From the NCBI GenBank assembly GCA_050010135.1, contig JBEKLP010000035.1, positions 1 through 24,759 on the forward strand: a stretch of 24,759 nucleotides of DNA. The letters are read 5' to 3'. The notes beneath the pieces are model-generated. The model saw only the letters and a program-made list of their open reading frames with translations, was not told where the DNA came from and did no database searches. Of this stretch, positions 7,960-15,326 are shown piece by piece (positions within the stretch are counted from its first letter, which is position 1; each line of letters opens with the position of its first letter). This DNA comes from FEN-1073 sp050010135. Lineage in GTDB: Bacteria > Chloroflexota > Anaerolineae > Anaerolineales > RBG-16-64-43. The translations under genes were made by a program, and so were the position numbers.

Positions 7960-8044
7960 TAATTCCCCCTCTTCCGGGCGAAGGAACGCCAACATTTCCT
8001 TTTTATTCCAATGGGAACCCGGACCCCCGAAAATCGAGAGCAGG

Positions 8045-8117
8045 CGCCCCCGGCGGGACTCGGACCCACAACCACCGGATTAGAAGTCCGATGCTCTATC
8101 CATTGAGCTACGGGGGC
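8045..8117 (-). tRNA. tRNA-Arg (anticodon TCT)
   Basis: A 73-nt cloverleaf on the minus strand: acceptor stem GCCCCCG/CGGGGGC, D-stem GCTC/GAGC, anticodon stem TCGGA/TCCGG with loop CTTCTAA (anticodon TCT complementary to plus-strand 8082-8084), and T-arm GTGGG/CCCGC with loop TCCGAGT. The discriminator base is G. The following bases are CCT, so the 3' CCA is not encoded and must be added post-transcriptionally. It decodes AGA/AGG. A TAAAAT -10-like sequence lies at 8131-8126 on the same strand. Confidence 0.97.
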
Positions 8118-8125
8118 GCAAGGCT

Positions 8126-8131
8126 ATTTTA
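8126..8131 (-). promoter_or_regulatory. Possible -10 element for tRNA-Arg
   Basis: TAAAAT on the minus strand (8131-8126) would place a transcription start near 8119, two bases before the mature tRNA 5' end. No good -35 hexamer is visible, so transcription may instead read through from the upstream gene pair, whose last stop is at 8159. Confidence 0.35.
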
Positions 8132-8158
8132 ACAAATTTAGCGGGGAAGGAAGAGGAG

Positions 8159-8608
8159 CTAATCCAAGACCGGTCGAATGCCCTTGTACACCCGGTTGCC
8201 CGAAAGCGTGCGCAACATCGTGGTTGCCGGCCGGGTAATTATTTGCGCGATCTCGGCCACCGAGAGCGGCGTATTTCCGTTGGCCAGGAAGACCCGGAAG
8301 ACGGCGTCCACCAGCGTCGTGTGCGGGCCGATGTAATCCGGCTGCAGGCTGCAATGCGAGACCAACGCGTGTTGGATCCCGTCGATGGAACGGACTTCGG
8401 CCGAAACCGGGTCGATCCAATCGATCCGCGATTGATCGGAAAGCGATTCCAGAGCGGCGCGGTGTTCCGCGCAGAGGTGGCTGAGAAGATACACCCTCCA
8501 TTCGCGCTCGTTGCGCCCCCACCAGTCGTAATCGATGTGGAATCGGGTGGCCAAAGTCGGTTTGATCAGCCGCGGCGCGCCTGATTCGGTCACCGGTTCT
8601 CCGTCCAT
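8159..8608 (-). CDS. Uncharacterised protein with C-terminal winged-helix-like segment
   Basis: 149 residues; I do not recognise a named family. The start at 8608 has GAGGG about 4 nt upstream and lies inside the end of the preceding gene (19-bp overlap), which points to coupled translation. The N-terminal half has a conserved-looking aromatic/charged stretch (FHIDYDWWGRNEREWRVYLL). The C-terminal half (about 98-149: LVDAVFRVFLANGNTPLSV, AEIAQIITRP, RTLSGNRVYKGIRPV) reads like a winged helix-turn-helix, with helix, turn, recognition-type helix and a basic end. There is no signal peptide or membrane segment. Its partner gene also has such segments, so the two may act together on DNA or RNA polymerase. 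That function is inference. Confidence 0.75.
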   Translation of the reverse strand: MDGEPVTESGAPRLIKPTLATRFHIDYDWWGRNEREWRVYLLSHLCAEHRAALESLSDQSRIDWIDPVSAEVRSIDGIQHALVSHCSLQPDYIGPHTTLVDAVFRVFLANGNTPLSVAEIAQIITRPATTMLRTLSGNRVYKGIRPVLD

Positions 8609-10179
8609 CGGCCCTCGTCGAAGCGATAGTATAGATCGCCCATATGGGAATAATACGGCCGTTCCATTAATTCTGTAAAAATCGGGCCGGGAGGCGTCCG
8701 GCGTACGACGTTGATCGCGCCGTAGAGCGTCCGGGCATGGACCGTGCTTTGCGGATTAAGTTTGGCCAATTCCCGGAACACATCGGCCACCAGACGCTCC
8801 AGCGGATTTTTCTGTTCTTCCAGGCGCAGCCACAGGTCGTCGATCGAGCGCGGATCGTCGACGGCGATTACCGAAAGCTCGTCGTAATTCACCGCCACAG
8901 CCTGTTTCTGCATCGTGAAGGATAACCGGTTGTTGGGCGATGCCGAGGCCGTGCGAATCCATTCGCGGGCCGGTTTGCGGGTGGCCGCTTCCAGAACGAT
9001 CTCACCCGGGTTGTCCCCCTCCCGGATTTGCAGGATGCCGCCCGGCAGAAGCCCCTTTTTGGGATACCACTCGGCCAATCCATACACATACCGGAAGGGA
9101 GTGACCACCCATCCGGGAAACCGCTCGGCGGTTTCGCGGTCCACGAATTCAAAACGTATGCGGGTGGCTTCGTGCGCATGCGGGAAAATTTTCGCAAGAC
9201 GCGGCGTGAGGGGAAGCGCGCCCACGCGCCAATGCGGAAAATCCAGGATCCGCGTCGCTTCATGAACTTCACCCACCGACTCGGCCGGCGTCCCCCACTC
9301 GTCGTCCAATTCGCGCTCCAGCGTCAGAAGCGGCTCGGACAAACGGCTTCGGCCGGCCGGAGTCGGCTCACAGGCCAGGCGGCGCGGCGGAAACATCACT
9401 TCCGCGGGCTCCAGGCGCCGCAGGAACCACGCCATCTCGCCCGCCACGCCGACTTCCTCGAACCGCTCGTCCCGGTAGAGCGCGTAATCCAACGAAAAGG
9501 CCGCCAGGCGCGGGTCCACGTTAAGCGGAAGCTCGATGTGCTCAAGCAGTGCGGACGTCGGAAGCGGCCCGCCCTGGGCGACATCCAATACCGCTTCGGC
9601 AAGATTGAGATGCCCGTGCGAGATCTCGATCAGCAGAGAACGCGGGAACCAGCGGCCGCCGATCTTCACGATGTCGGTGTCCTTGCTTAATTTCAATTCG
9701 ATGGTTTGGAGAATGGATTCTCCGTGCTCCCGGAGAATCTGCTCCGGCGATCGGTCGCTGGCGCCAAGCATCGTCTCGAGCGGAATTGTGTTCAAGCGAT
9801 GGTTTTCCAAGCGGGCTGCGAATTCCCTCTCGCCGTCCTCCTCCCGGACCCGGATGACCTCAAACGGCCCGACTTCCGGATTCTCGCCCGGACGGATCGA
9901 CAGCACCGTCCCATGGATGAAACCCAGCGTCGGAAAAACCAACCGTTGCCCGACGTGATACGCGTCGCGCGGCAGATAGACCGTATCTTCCGGACCCAAC
10001 CGGGCGCGGCGTTTGGCTTCGCTCTGCAATCGCTCCCGGATGATGGCGACCGCGAGCGGCTCCGACGCCATGGGAGCGCCTTCCTCCAGAAGAAGGTTGT
10101 TGACAAAATCGATGTCTGAATCCGAGAGGTTGAAACCGTCGCCCCAAGGCTGCGAGGCGTTCGCGGGATAATCTGACAC
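8590..10179 (-). CDS. Uncharacterised cytoplasmic protein with HARE-HTH-like segments
   Basis: 529 residues if translation starts at the GTG at 10179, which has GAGGA 4-5 nt upstream; a GTG at 10212 without such a site would add 11 residues. I recognise no named family. Residues of about 67-114 look like a small beta-barrel (YHVGQRLVFPTLGFIHGTVLSI). Residues 191-257 (NLAEAVLDVAQGGPLPTSALLE, then DYALYRDERFEEVG and AWFLRRLEP) follow the helix, RF.xxG, W.L.R pattern of HARE-HTH domains, as in RNA polymerase delta. The last 70 residues (ERLVADVFRELAKLNP to GDLYYRFDEGRW) show a second similar pattern. A good promoter precedes it. The short partner gene overlaps its 3' end. Soluble, no catalytic motif seen. 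Confidence 0.8.
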   Translation of the reverse strand: MSDYPANASQPWGDGFNLSDSDIDFVNNLLLEEGAPMASEPLAVAIIRERLQSEAKRRARLGPEDTVYLPRDAYHVGQRLVFPTLGFIHGTVLSIRPGENPEVGPFEVIRVREEDGEREFAARLENHRLNTIPLETMLGASDRSPEQILREHGESILQTIELKLSKDTDIVKIGGRWFPRSLLIEISHGHLNLAEAVLDVAQGGPLPTSALLEHIELPLNVDPRLAAFSLDYALYRDERFEEVGVAGEMAWFLRRLEPAEVMFPPRRLACEPTPAGRSRLSEPLLTLERELDDEWGTPAESVGEVHEATRILDFPHWRVGALPLTPRLAKIFPHAHEATRIRFEFVDRETAERFPGWVVTPFRYVYGLAEWYPKKGLLPGGILQIREGDNPGEIVLEAATRKPAREWIRTASASPNNRLSFTMQKQAVAVNYDELSVIAVDDPRSIDDLWLRLEEQKNPLERLVADVFRELAKLNPQSTVHARTLYGAINVVRRTPPGPIFTELMERPYYSHMGDLYYRFDEGRWTENR

Positions 10180-10231
10180 AAGTTCCTCAAATCTTATGGA
10201 AGTCGGCCGCACCGGGAGGGCGGGCAGATCG

Positions 10232-10259
10232 ATTATACCCCGTCCATCGCATGTTGCAA
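10232..10259 (-). promoter_or_regulatory. Sigma-70-type promoter of the orphan gene pair
   Basis: On the minus strand TTGCAA (10259-10254) is followed after 16 bp by a perfect TATAAT (10237-10232). The predicted start is near 10225, leaving a 46-nt leader to the GTG at 10179. This position supports 10179 over 10212 as start codon. Confidence 0.6.
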
Positions 10260-10299
10260 GGCCGAAGGGCGCGAAATTATTTTTCCGCGTCTCGCGCCC

Positions 10300-10328
10300 T
10301 TGCGAAAATGGTTCATCGGTTATATCAT
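10300..10328 (+). promoter_or_regulatory. Probable promoter of the histidine kinase gene
   Basis: TTGCGA at 10300-10305 and TATCAT at 10323-10328 are 17 bp apart, followed by a short leader with AGGAG (10341-10345) before the ATG at 10357. It is divergent from the orphan-pair promoter at 10232-10259. Confidence 0.45.
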
Positions 10329-10356
10329 CTTCAACATGCTAGGAGCGGGGTAGCAA

Positions 10357-11541
10357 ATGGAGTCCACTGCCAAATCCACACCGTTGGTATGTCCCCAGTG
10401 CGGCGCATCCGTTCCGCCGGGCCAATCCTACTGTCCGGAATGCAATGTAGACTTAATCCTTTACACCGACCTGCTGTTCCGCCAACGGTTGGAAGAAGCG
10501 CTCACCCCGCCCCCTGCCGCCCCCTCCAGCATGGAGGAGCTCATTCCCCGCCTGGGCGACAGCCTGGTCGCCCAAAAAATCATCACCGCACAACAATTAC
10601 AACAGGCGCTGGACGTCCAGGCGACCGATAAAAGCGGCGGCAAACCGCCCCGGCGCGTCGGGCAGATTCTGATCGTGATGGGCGTGTTGAAACCCGAAGA
10701 GCTGGACCGGGCGATCGCAGCAATGGTCGTCCAGTTGCAAACGGCCCTGCAAACGTCCAACCGCAGGCTGGAGGATCGGGTGCGCGAGCGCACGGTCGAG
10801 CTTTCCCACGCGCTCGAACGCCTTTCGGAACTCAACCAGTTGAAGGCCGATTTTGTGGCCAACATCTCGCACGAATTGCGCACGCCGATGACCCATATCG
10901 TCGGCTACATCGACCTGCTGGCGGATGACACCTTCGGTCCCGTCTCCCCCCAGCAGCGGGAGGCGCTGGAGACGCTGCACCGCGCGGCGGAACGGTTGAA
11001 CGGGCTGATCGACGATCTGATCCAATTTTCCGACACCTCCCGCGGCGGCATTACCCTGAATGTTCAATCCGTATCCTTGCGCGATGTGATCCAGGAAATG
11101 CTTTCGCGGATGATGTCGAAAGCCCAACGCGGCAACGTGCGCATCGAAATTCATCTTCCCTCCGACCTTCCCCCCGTTCATGCGGACGGCCGGAAGATCA
11201 CCTGGGTGATTTCCCAGTTGGTGGATAATGGCATAAAATTCACACCCTCCGGAGGAAAAGTAACCCTTCGCGCCGGAGGTGCTTCCGACCGGGTGTGGGT
11301 CACCGTGGAAGATACCGGCGTCGGAATCCCGGCTTCCCGCATGAACGAACTCTTCGAACCATTCCACCAGCTCGATGGATCGATCACCCGGCGGCAAGGG
11401 GGAACCGGCATGGGTTTGTATCTGTGCAAGCAGATCGTGGAAGCCCACGGTTCAAAGATCACACTGCAGAGCAAGGAAGGAAGCGGGAGCATGTTCCTGT
11501 TCGATCTTCCTATCGCGCGGCCTCCGGAAGCCAAACCATAG
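10357..11541 (+). CDS. Soluble histidine kinase with zinc ribbon and MshEN-like module
   Basis: 394 residues, no membrane segment. Residues 12-29 form a zinc ribbon (Cys12, Cys15, Cys26, Cys29 in CPQCGASVPPGQSYCPEC). Residues 65-130 match the double MshEN/GspE N-terminal pattern (RLGDSLVAQKIITAQQLQQA and RVGQILIVMGVLKPEELDRA). Residues of about 131-165 are a charged coiled coil. HisKA follows with phospho-acceptor His172 in NISHELRTP, then HATPase_c with N-box Asn291, G1 DTGVGI (319-324), F-box ELFEPFHQ and G2 GGTGMGL. All catalytic boxes are intact. Some MshEN domains bind cyclic di-GMP, so this kinase may sense an internal second messenger; that link is inference. No response regulator is adjacent; a double-XRE gene follows 90 bp downstream. 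Confidence 0.92.
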   Translation: MESTAKSTPLVCPQCGASVPPGQSYCPECNVDLILYTDLLFRQRLEEALTPPPAAPSSMEELIPRLGDSLVAQKIITAQQLQQALDVQATDKSGGKPPRRVGQILIVMGVLKPEELDRAIAAMVVQLQTALQTSNRRLEDRVRERTVELSHALERLSELNQLKADFVANISHELRTPMTHIVGYIDLLADDTFGPVSPQQREALETLHRAAERLNGLIDDLIQFSDTSRGGITLNVQSVSLRDVIQEMLSRMMSKAQRGNVRIEIHLPSDLPPVHADGRKITWVISQLVDNGIKFTPSGGKVTLRAGGASDRVWVTVEDTGVGIPASRMNELFEPFHQLDGSITRRQGGTGMGLYLCKQIVEAHGSKITLQSKEGSGSMFLFDLPIARPPEAKP

Positions 11542-11631
11542 ACTGCGCGCCAATCGCCGAATCCCCGGAGGATTGCTCCCTTCTCCGGCGCAAGCACCGA
11601 ATTGCATTCCATGAAAGGTGGACGGAATCCG

Positions 11632-12309
11632 ATGGCCTTTTCGAATTCTCCCCAAGCCCTGAGAAATAAAATGCTGGGTGTGCTTCTGAAAGATGCGCGC
11701 GAGGCCGCCCACCGCAAGATCCGGGATGTCGCCGAATCCATCGGCATGACCTCCTCGATGCTCTCCGCCCTCGAATCCGGAAGACGGTCGATTACGCTTC
11801 CGGAACTCGAATCCCTGGCCTACACCTACGACGTCCCGATCCGGCACTTCCTGTATAACGCCAAATACCTCAATGCGGAGGCAAGGGAACCGATTGATCT
11901 AAACCGGCTGGTGGCGATCCGCCAGAAGATGATCTCCACCAAGTTGCGCCAACTGCGATCGGACCAGCATCTGAATCTGGGCGAGCTTGCGAAAAAGACC
12001 GGGCTGACCGTGCGCCGGATCAAGGCCTATGAGAACGGCGTCCGTCCCATCCCGCTTTCCGATTTGGAATCGATCGCCTCCGCTGTGGGAGTGGAAGCGG
12101 ATTCCTTTCTGGAATATCACGGTCCTGTCGGAGAATGGGAATTGAACCGGGAATCCGACAACCAATTCCAAAAACTGCCTTCCGACATCCGTCACTTCGC
12201 CGCGCAACCCTTGCACGAGCCGTTTCTGCGGCTGGCGATGAAACTCAGCGAACTGCCCGCCAGACGCTTGCGGGAAATCGCCGAAGGCATTCTGGACATC
12301 ACCCTATAA
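11632..12309 (+). CDS. Transcriptional regulator with two XRE-type helix-turn-helix domains
   Basis: 225 residues from the ATG at 11632, which has AGGTGG about 10 nt upstream; earlier in-frame TTG (11602) and ATG (11611) lack any site. The first HTH_3 domain covers about residues 18-70 (KIRDVAESIGMTSSMLSALE, SGRRSITLPELESLAYTYDV) and the second about 105-160 (LNLGELAKKTGLTVRRIKAY, ENGVRPIPLSDLESIASAVG). The C-terminal 60 residues, ending in an Arg/Glu-rich helix (RLREIAEGILDITL), may dimerise. Two Cro/cI-like domains in one chain suggest binding to a bipartite operator. It sits between the histidine kinase and the acetyltransferase on the same strand. Targets are unknown. Confidence 0.88.
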   Translation: MAFSNSPQALRNKMLGVLLKDAREAAHRKIRDVAESIGMTSSMLSALESGRRSITLPELESLAYTYDVPIRHFLYNAKYLNAEAREPIDLNRLVAIRQKMISTKLRQLRSDQHLNLGELAKKTGLTVRRIKAYENGVRPIPLSDLESIASAVGVEADSFLEYHGPVGEWELNRESDNQFQKLPSDIRHFAAQPLHEPFLRLAMKLSELPARRLREIAEGILDITL

Positions 12310-12323
12310 CCCCCTATTTCGTT

Positions 12324-13163
12324 TTGCCGTTGGATTCCGCCTCGGCGGGGTCCTGGCTCCCATGGCTTTCCCGGGCGAAAACCCAATTCCGCCATATCGG
12401 GTGGCATCCGATTTCCTACTGGCTCGGCCGGCCGGCTTCGCTTTCCTTGCTCGGAGCGGACGGGGCTACGCACGGCTCTCTCTTGACGTCGCCCGATCAG
12501 TTGGGAACAGCTTGGCTGCATCTCTTCGCGGCTGATACACCGCCTGGCGAGCGGTCCGCCTGGGCGCAGCTCTGGCCGGAGGCCGAAAAAATCTTAACCG
12601 GAATGGGATTGGCTGCAGTCTGGGCGATGGCTACCCAACCATGGCTCCAGGCCCTATTGAAAAGCAGCGGATTTTCCGAAAGCGGCACGGTGATAGCCTA
12701 CTGCCAGCAGCCGACGAAATTCTGGCCTGTTTCGGAAGTCATGCAACACATCGCACCGCTCCGGGAGGAGGATCTTCAATCCGTGGAAGCCCTGGACCGG
12801 GCGGCTTTCGATCCACCCTGGCAGATGGATTCCGACGCTTTGCGCGAGACCATGGAACGGTCGCTGCTTGCCGCCACTTTGGTTTTGGAGGACCGTATCG
12901 CCGGGTACCTCATGGCCGTGGCCACTTCGCACGGCGTTCATCTCACCCGCCTGGCGGTCCATCCGAACGACCAAAGCCGGGGGTTCGGCCGGGCGTTGAC
13001 CGCCTATGCGCTGAATCATTTTCACCGGGAAGGCGCACCCTGGATAACCGTCAACACCCAGAACGGAAACCGGCGCTCGCGGGAACTCTATCGTTCGATG
13101 GGATTCTCCGAGATGCAGGAATCCTATCCAGTCCTGAGAATCGACCTCAAAGGGAATCCATAG
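12324..13163 (+). CDS. GNAT-family N-acetyltransferase (RimI-like)
   Basis: About 280 residues. The C-terminal half (about 145-279) is a complete GNAT domain: LREEDLQSVEALDRAAFDPPWQ is the RimI-like entry, LTRLAVHPNDQSRGFGRALT is motif A with the acetyl-CoA pyrophosphate loop, and NGNRRSRELYRSMGF is motif B. The N-terminal half (LPLDSASAGSWLPWL onward) looks like a second, degenerate GNAT-like domain. The start is uncertain: there is no ATG or GTG between the XRE stop at 12309 and the conserved sequence, only TTG codons at 12324 and 12330 (and ATA at 12306), none with a good ribosome site. Longer reading frames overlap the XRE gene and look spurious there. The substrate is unknown: ribosomal protein S18 N-terminus or a small molecule. 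Confidence 0.85.
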   Translation: MPLDSASAGSWLPWLSRAKTQFRHIGWHPISYWLGRPASLSLLGADGATHGSLLTSPDQLGTAWLHLFAADTPPGERSAWAQLWPEAEKILTGMGLAAVWAMATQPWLQALLKSSGFSESGTVIAYCQQPTKFWPVSEVMQHIAPLREEDLQSVEALDRAAFDPPWQMDSDALRETMERSLLAATLVLEDRIAGYLMAVATSHGVHLTRLAVHPNDQSRGFGRALTAYALNHFHREGAPWITVNTQNGNRRSRELYRSMGFSEMQESYPVLRIDLKGNP

Positions 13164-13290
13164 ATGCTTTCGGTTTTAAAACAGCCGTACCCCGCGCGAG
13201 CCGGCTTCCTCCTAGACAATTCTCCGCAAACATGGGAAACTAACCCGGATCGAGCAACCGCTCGATAATTCACTTGCGCCCGGAGGGGCA

Positions 13291-13977
13291 ATGCCCAGAA
13301 GAAACAGAAACTATTCCCGCCAGCGGTCGCCTTCCAGCACCATGCAGCGGAATATCCTCATCGTGGCGGCGATCGTCGTAGTCGTGATCGTCGTCATCGC
13401 CGTGGCCGCCAGCACATCAGCCCCAACCGGCGATGTGGCATTCCCCGCCCGGCAGATGGGCGATACCACCGCCAAAGTCGTCGTACAGGAGTTCGCCGAT
13501 TATCAATGCCCGTTCTGCGCCGTCTTTAACTCTTCCGCGGAAGTAACCCTCCGCGAGCAATATGTTAAAACCGGAAAAGTGCTTTTTATCTTCCGCAGCT
13601 TTCCCATCGTCGACAGCTTCGTTGCCAACGGGAACGAATCGCATCTGGCCGCATTGGGCGCGCTGTGCGCCGGCGATCAGGACATGTTCTGGGAATATCA
13701 CGATCTCCTCTATAAAAACCAGGCGACCGAAAATTCCGGAGCCTTCTCCACGCCGCGGCTCGAGGCCTTTGCCGCACAGCTGCAACTGGACAGCGTAAAA
13801 TTCGACCAATGCCTGGGCAATCAGACGCATATGGACGTCCTTAACGGGGATATTAGCCTGGCCAACTACTATAAACTGAACGGTACGCCCTCGTTTATTG
13901 TCACCGGACGCCAGGTGACCGTGAGCCAGGATTTTCATGAGTTGTTTACCGCCATCGATAATGCGCTCCGGTCTTAG
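13291..13977 (+). CDS. Membrane-anchored DsbA-like thiol-disulfide oxidoreductase, copy 1
   Basis: 228 residues with GGAGG 4 nt before the ATG. A basic head (MPRRNRNYSRQR) is followed by one membrane helix at about 21-40 (NILIVAAIVVVVIVVIAVAA), so the thioredoxin-like domain faces outward. Residues 60-225 match the DsbA/thioredoxin_4 family: active site Cys73-Pro-Phe-Cys76 in FADYQCPFC, FWEYHDLLYKNQ, FDQCLGNQ with an extra Cys174, and cis-Pro200 in GTPSF. It probably forms or isomerises disulfides in exported proteins. No DsbB or VKOR partner is in the window. It is a clear tandem duplicate of the next gene, 194 bp downstream. Confidence 0.92.
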   Translation: MPRRNRNYSRQRSPSSTMQRNILIVAAIVVVVIVVIAVAASTSAPTGDVAFPARQMGDTTAKVVVQEFADYQCPFCAVFNSSAEVTLREQYVKTGKVLFIFRSFPIVDSFVANGNESHLAALGALCAGDQDMFWEYHDLLYKNQATENSGAFSTPRLEAFAAQLQLDSVKFDQCLGNQTHMDVLNGDISLANYYKLNGTPSFIVTGRQVTVSQDFHELFTAIDNALRS

Positions 13978-14171
13978 AAAGAATGGGACGGACAGAAGGT
14001 AAACCGGTTTGGCCTCCGCGTTTGGTGCACGGAATTGAGGGGAATTCCATGTCGATTGTCTTTTCCCCCTTATCCGGAATTCTCTCCGCGCGTTTTCTTT
14101 TTTCACGATGAATTCAAGGATTCAATCCGGCGGCATTTGCGCGCGCCAAATTCCCTGCCTCCGGAGGGTGC

Positions 14172-14849
14172 ATGCCTAGAAGGAATAGAAGCTATTCCCG
14201 CCACCGAGCCGCTTCAAATCACACGCTGCGGAATATTTTCATCATTGCTGCGATCGCCGTGGTCGTGATCGTCATCTTCGCCCTCGCCGCCAATCCGCAG
14301 CCTCCGGTAAGCGCCGCGGGCTTTCCAGCCCGGGAAATGGGAAATTCAAACGCCAAGGTTGTGGTGGAGGAATTTGCCGACTTCCAATGCCCGTATTGCG
14401 CGATGTTCAACTCCGTCGCGGAATCGCGGCTCCGGTCAAATTACGTTCAAACCGGGAAAGTCCGCTTTATTTTTCGAAACTACATAGTTGTTGGAGCCGA
14501 ATCGAACCTGGCCGCCAATGCCGCATTGTGTGCCGGCGATCAGGACGCATTCTGGGAATATCATGATCTCCTGTATAAAAACCAGGGCGCGGAAAATTCG
14601 GGAGCCTTCTCTTCCCCCCGGCTCGAGTCGTTCGCCGCTCAGCTAAATCTGGACGGAGTCAAATTCGATCAATGCCTGGGCAACCAGGCGCACGCGGACA
14701 TCATCAACGGAGATATCCAGTTGGGACATCGCTATGGAATCGACAGCACCCCTTCATTTTTTATAAACGGCCGCCAGGTCAATATCAACCCTCAGGATAC
14801 GCAATTTCAGGAATTGTTTGATGCCATCGATAAAACCCTGCAATCTTAA
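14172..14849 (+). CDS. Membrane-anchored DsbA-like thiol-disulfide oxidoreductase, copy 2
   Basis: 225 residues, GGAGG just before the ATG. It shares with copy 1 the same basic head (MPRRNRSYSRHR), a single membrane helix (about 20-40), the FADFQCPYC active site, the FWEYHDLLYKNQ block, the conserved FDQCLGNQ cysteine and the cis-Pro in STPSF. Differences from copy 1 are CPYC instead of CPFC, a shorter loop after FIFRNY, and a slightly longer C-terminus (NINPQDTQFQELF). The dipeptide between the cysteines tunes redox potential in this family, so the copies may have diverged in activity. A degenerate third copy follows. Confidence 0.92.
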   Translation: MPRRNRSYSRHRAASNHTLRNIFIIAAIAVVVIVIFALAANPQPPVSAAGFPAREMGNSNAKVVVEEFADFQCPYCAMFNSVAESRLRSNYVQTGKVRFIFRNYIVVGAESNLAANAALCAGDQDAFWEYHDLLYKNQGAENSGAFSSPRLESFAAQLNLDGVKFDQCLGNQAHADIINGDIQLGHRYGIDSTPSFFINGRQVNINPQDTQFQELFDAIDKTLQS

Positions 14850-14904
14850 CCGGAAATTTCAGGCCGCACGCTTGCCACGCATCGGAAATTGATATAAACC
14901 CAAC

Positions 14905-15254
14905 CCCCCCGAAGAACGCGCCACATTCCCCAGAATCATCCTCCTGGCCGTCCTATCCTTCTGCTTCGTTAGTTTCCACAGCTCGATCGGCGCGCCGGCG
15001 TGCATTTTCTATCCCGGTCGTCAAATTCCAAGCGCCCCCCAGCACATCCCTAACTCCTTCATCCGGTCCGGACCGTTGGCGTCAGGCGGGGAATGCAAAC
15101 GCCAAGGTCGTCGTGAAGGAGTTCGCCGATTTTCCATTATGGAGAGAACAGGAACCTTCAGGCGGTTAACCCGTTCTTTATCCATGGGACCATGATCTTT
15201 GGCTTCGACGGAACATCATTCCTTTCTTCCATCGAGAAGGCGTTGAATGAATAA
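14905..15254 (+). pseudogene. Decayed third DsbA-like copy lacking its active site
   Basis: Three fragments align in order with the two intact copies. A hydrophobic stretch in one frame (about 14935-15010, IILLAVLSFCFVSFHSS) matches the membrane helix. In another frame (15071-15133) DRWRQAGNANAKVVVKEF then ADF matches REMGNSNAKVVVEEFADF. After about 35 bp, in a third frame, NPFFIHGTMIFGFDG to IEKALNE and a TAA at 15252-15254 matches the end from TPSFFINGRQ to the stop. Roughly 120 codons between ADF and the cis-Pro region are missing, including CPYC. There is no start codon or ribosome site. This is a remnant from the same tandem duplication and cannot make a working oxidoreductase. Confidence 0.8.
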
Positions 15255-15271
15255 CGATTTCCGATCCGCGG

Positions 15272-15277
15272 TATAAT
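15272..15277 (+). promoter_or_regulatory. -10 element of the comEA-like gene
   Basis: A perfect TATAAT lies 50 bp before the ATG at 15327, just downstream of the stop of the decayed DsbA copy. No good -35 hexamer is visible at 16-18 bp; TTGAAT at 15243-15248 is too far away. Confidence 0.4.
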
Positions 15278-15326
15278 CACCGGGTAGAGTGTGCGGACCG
15301 TTTCGTCCGCCCTAGCGGAGGGGGAT

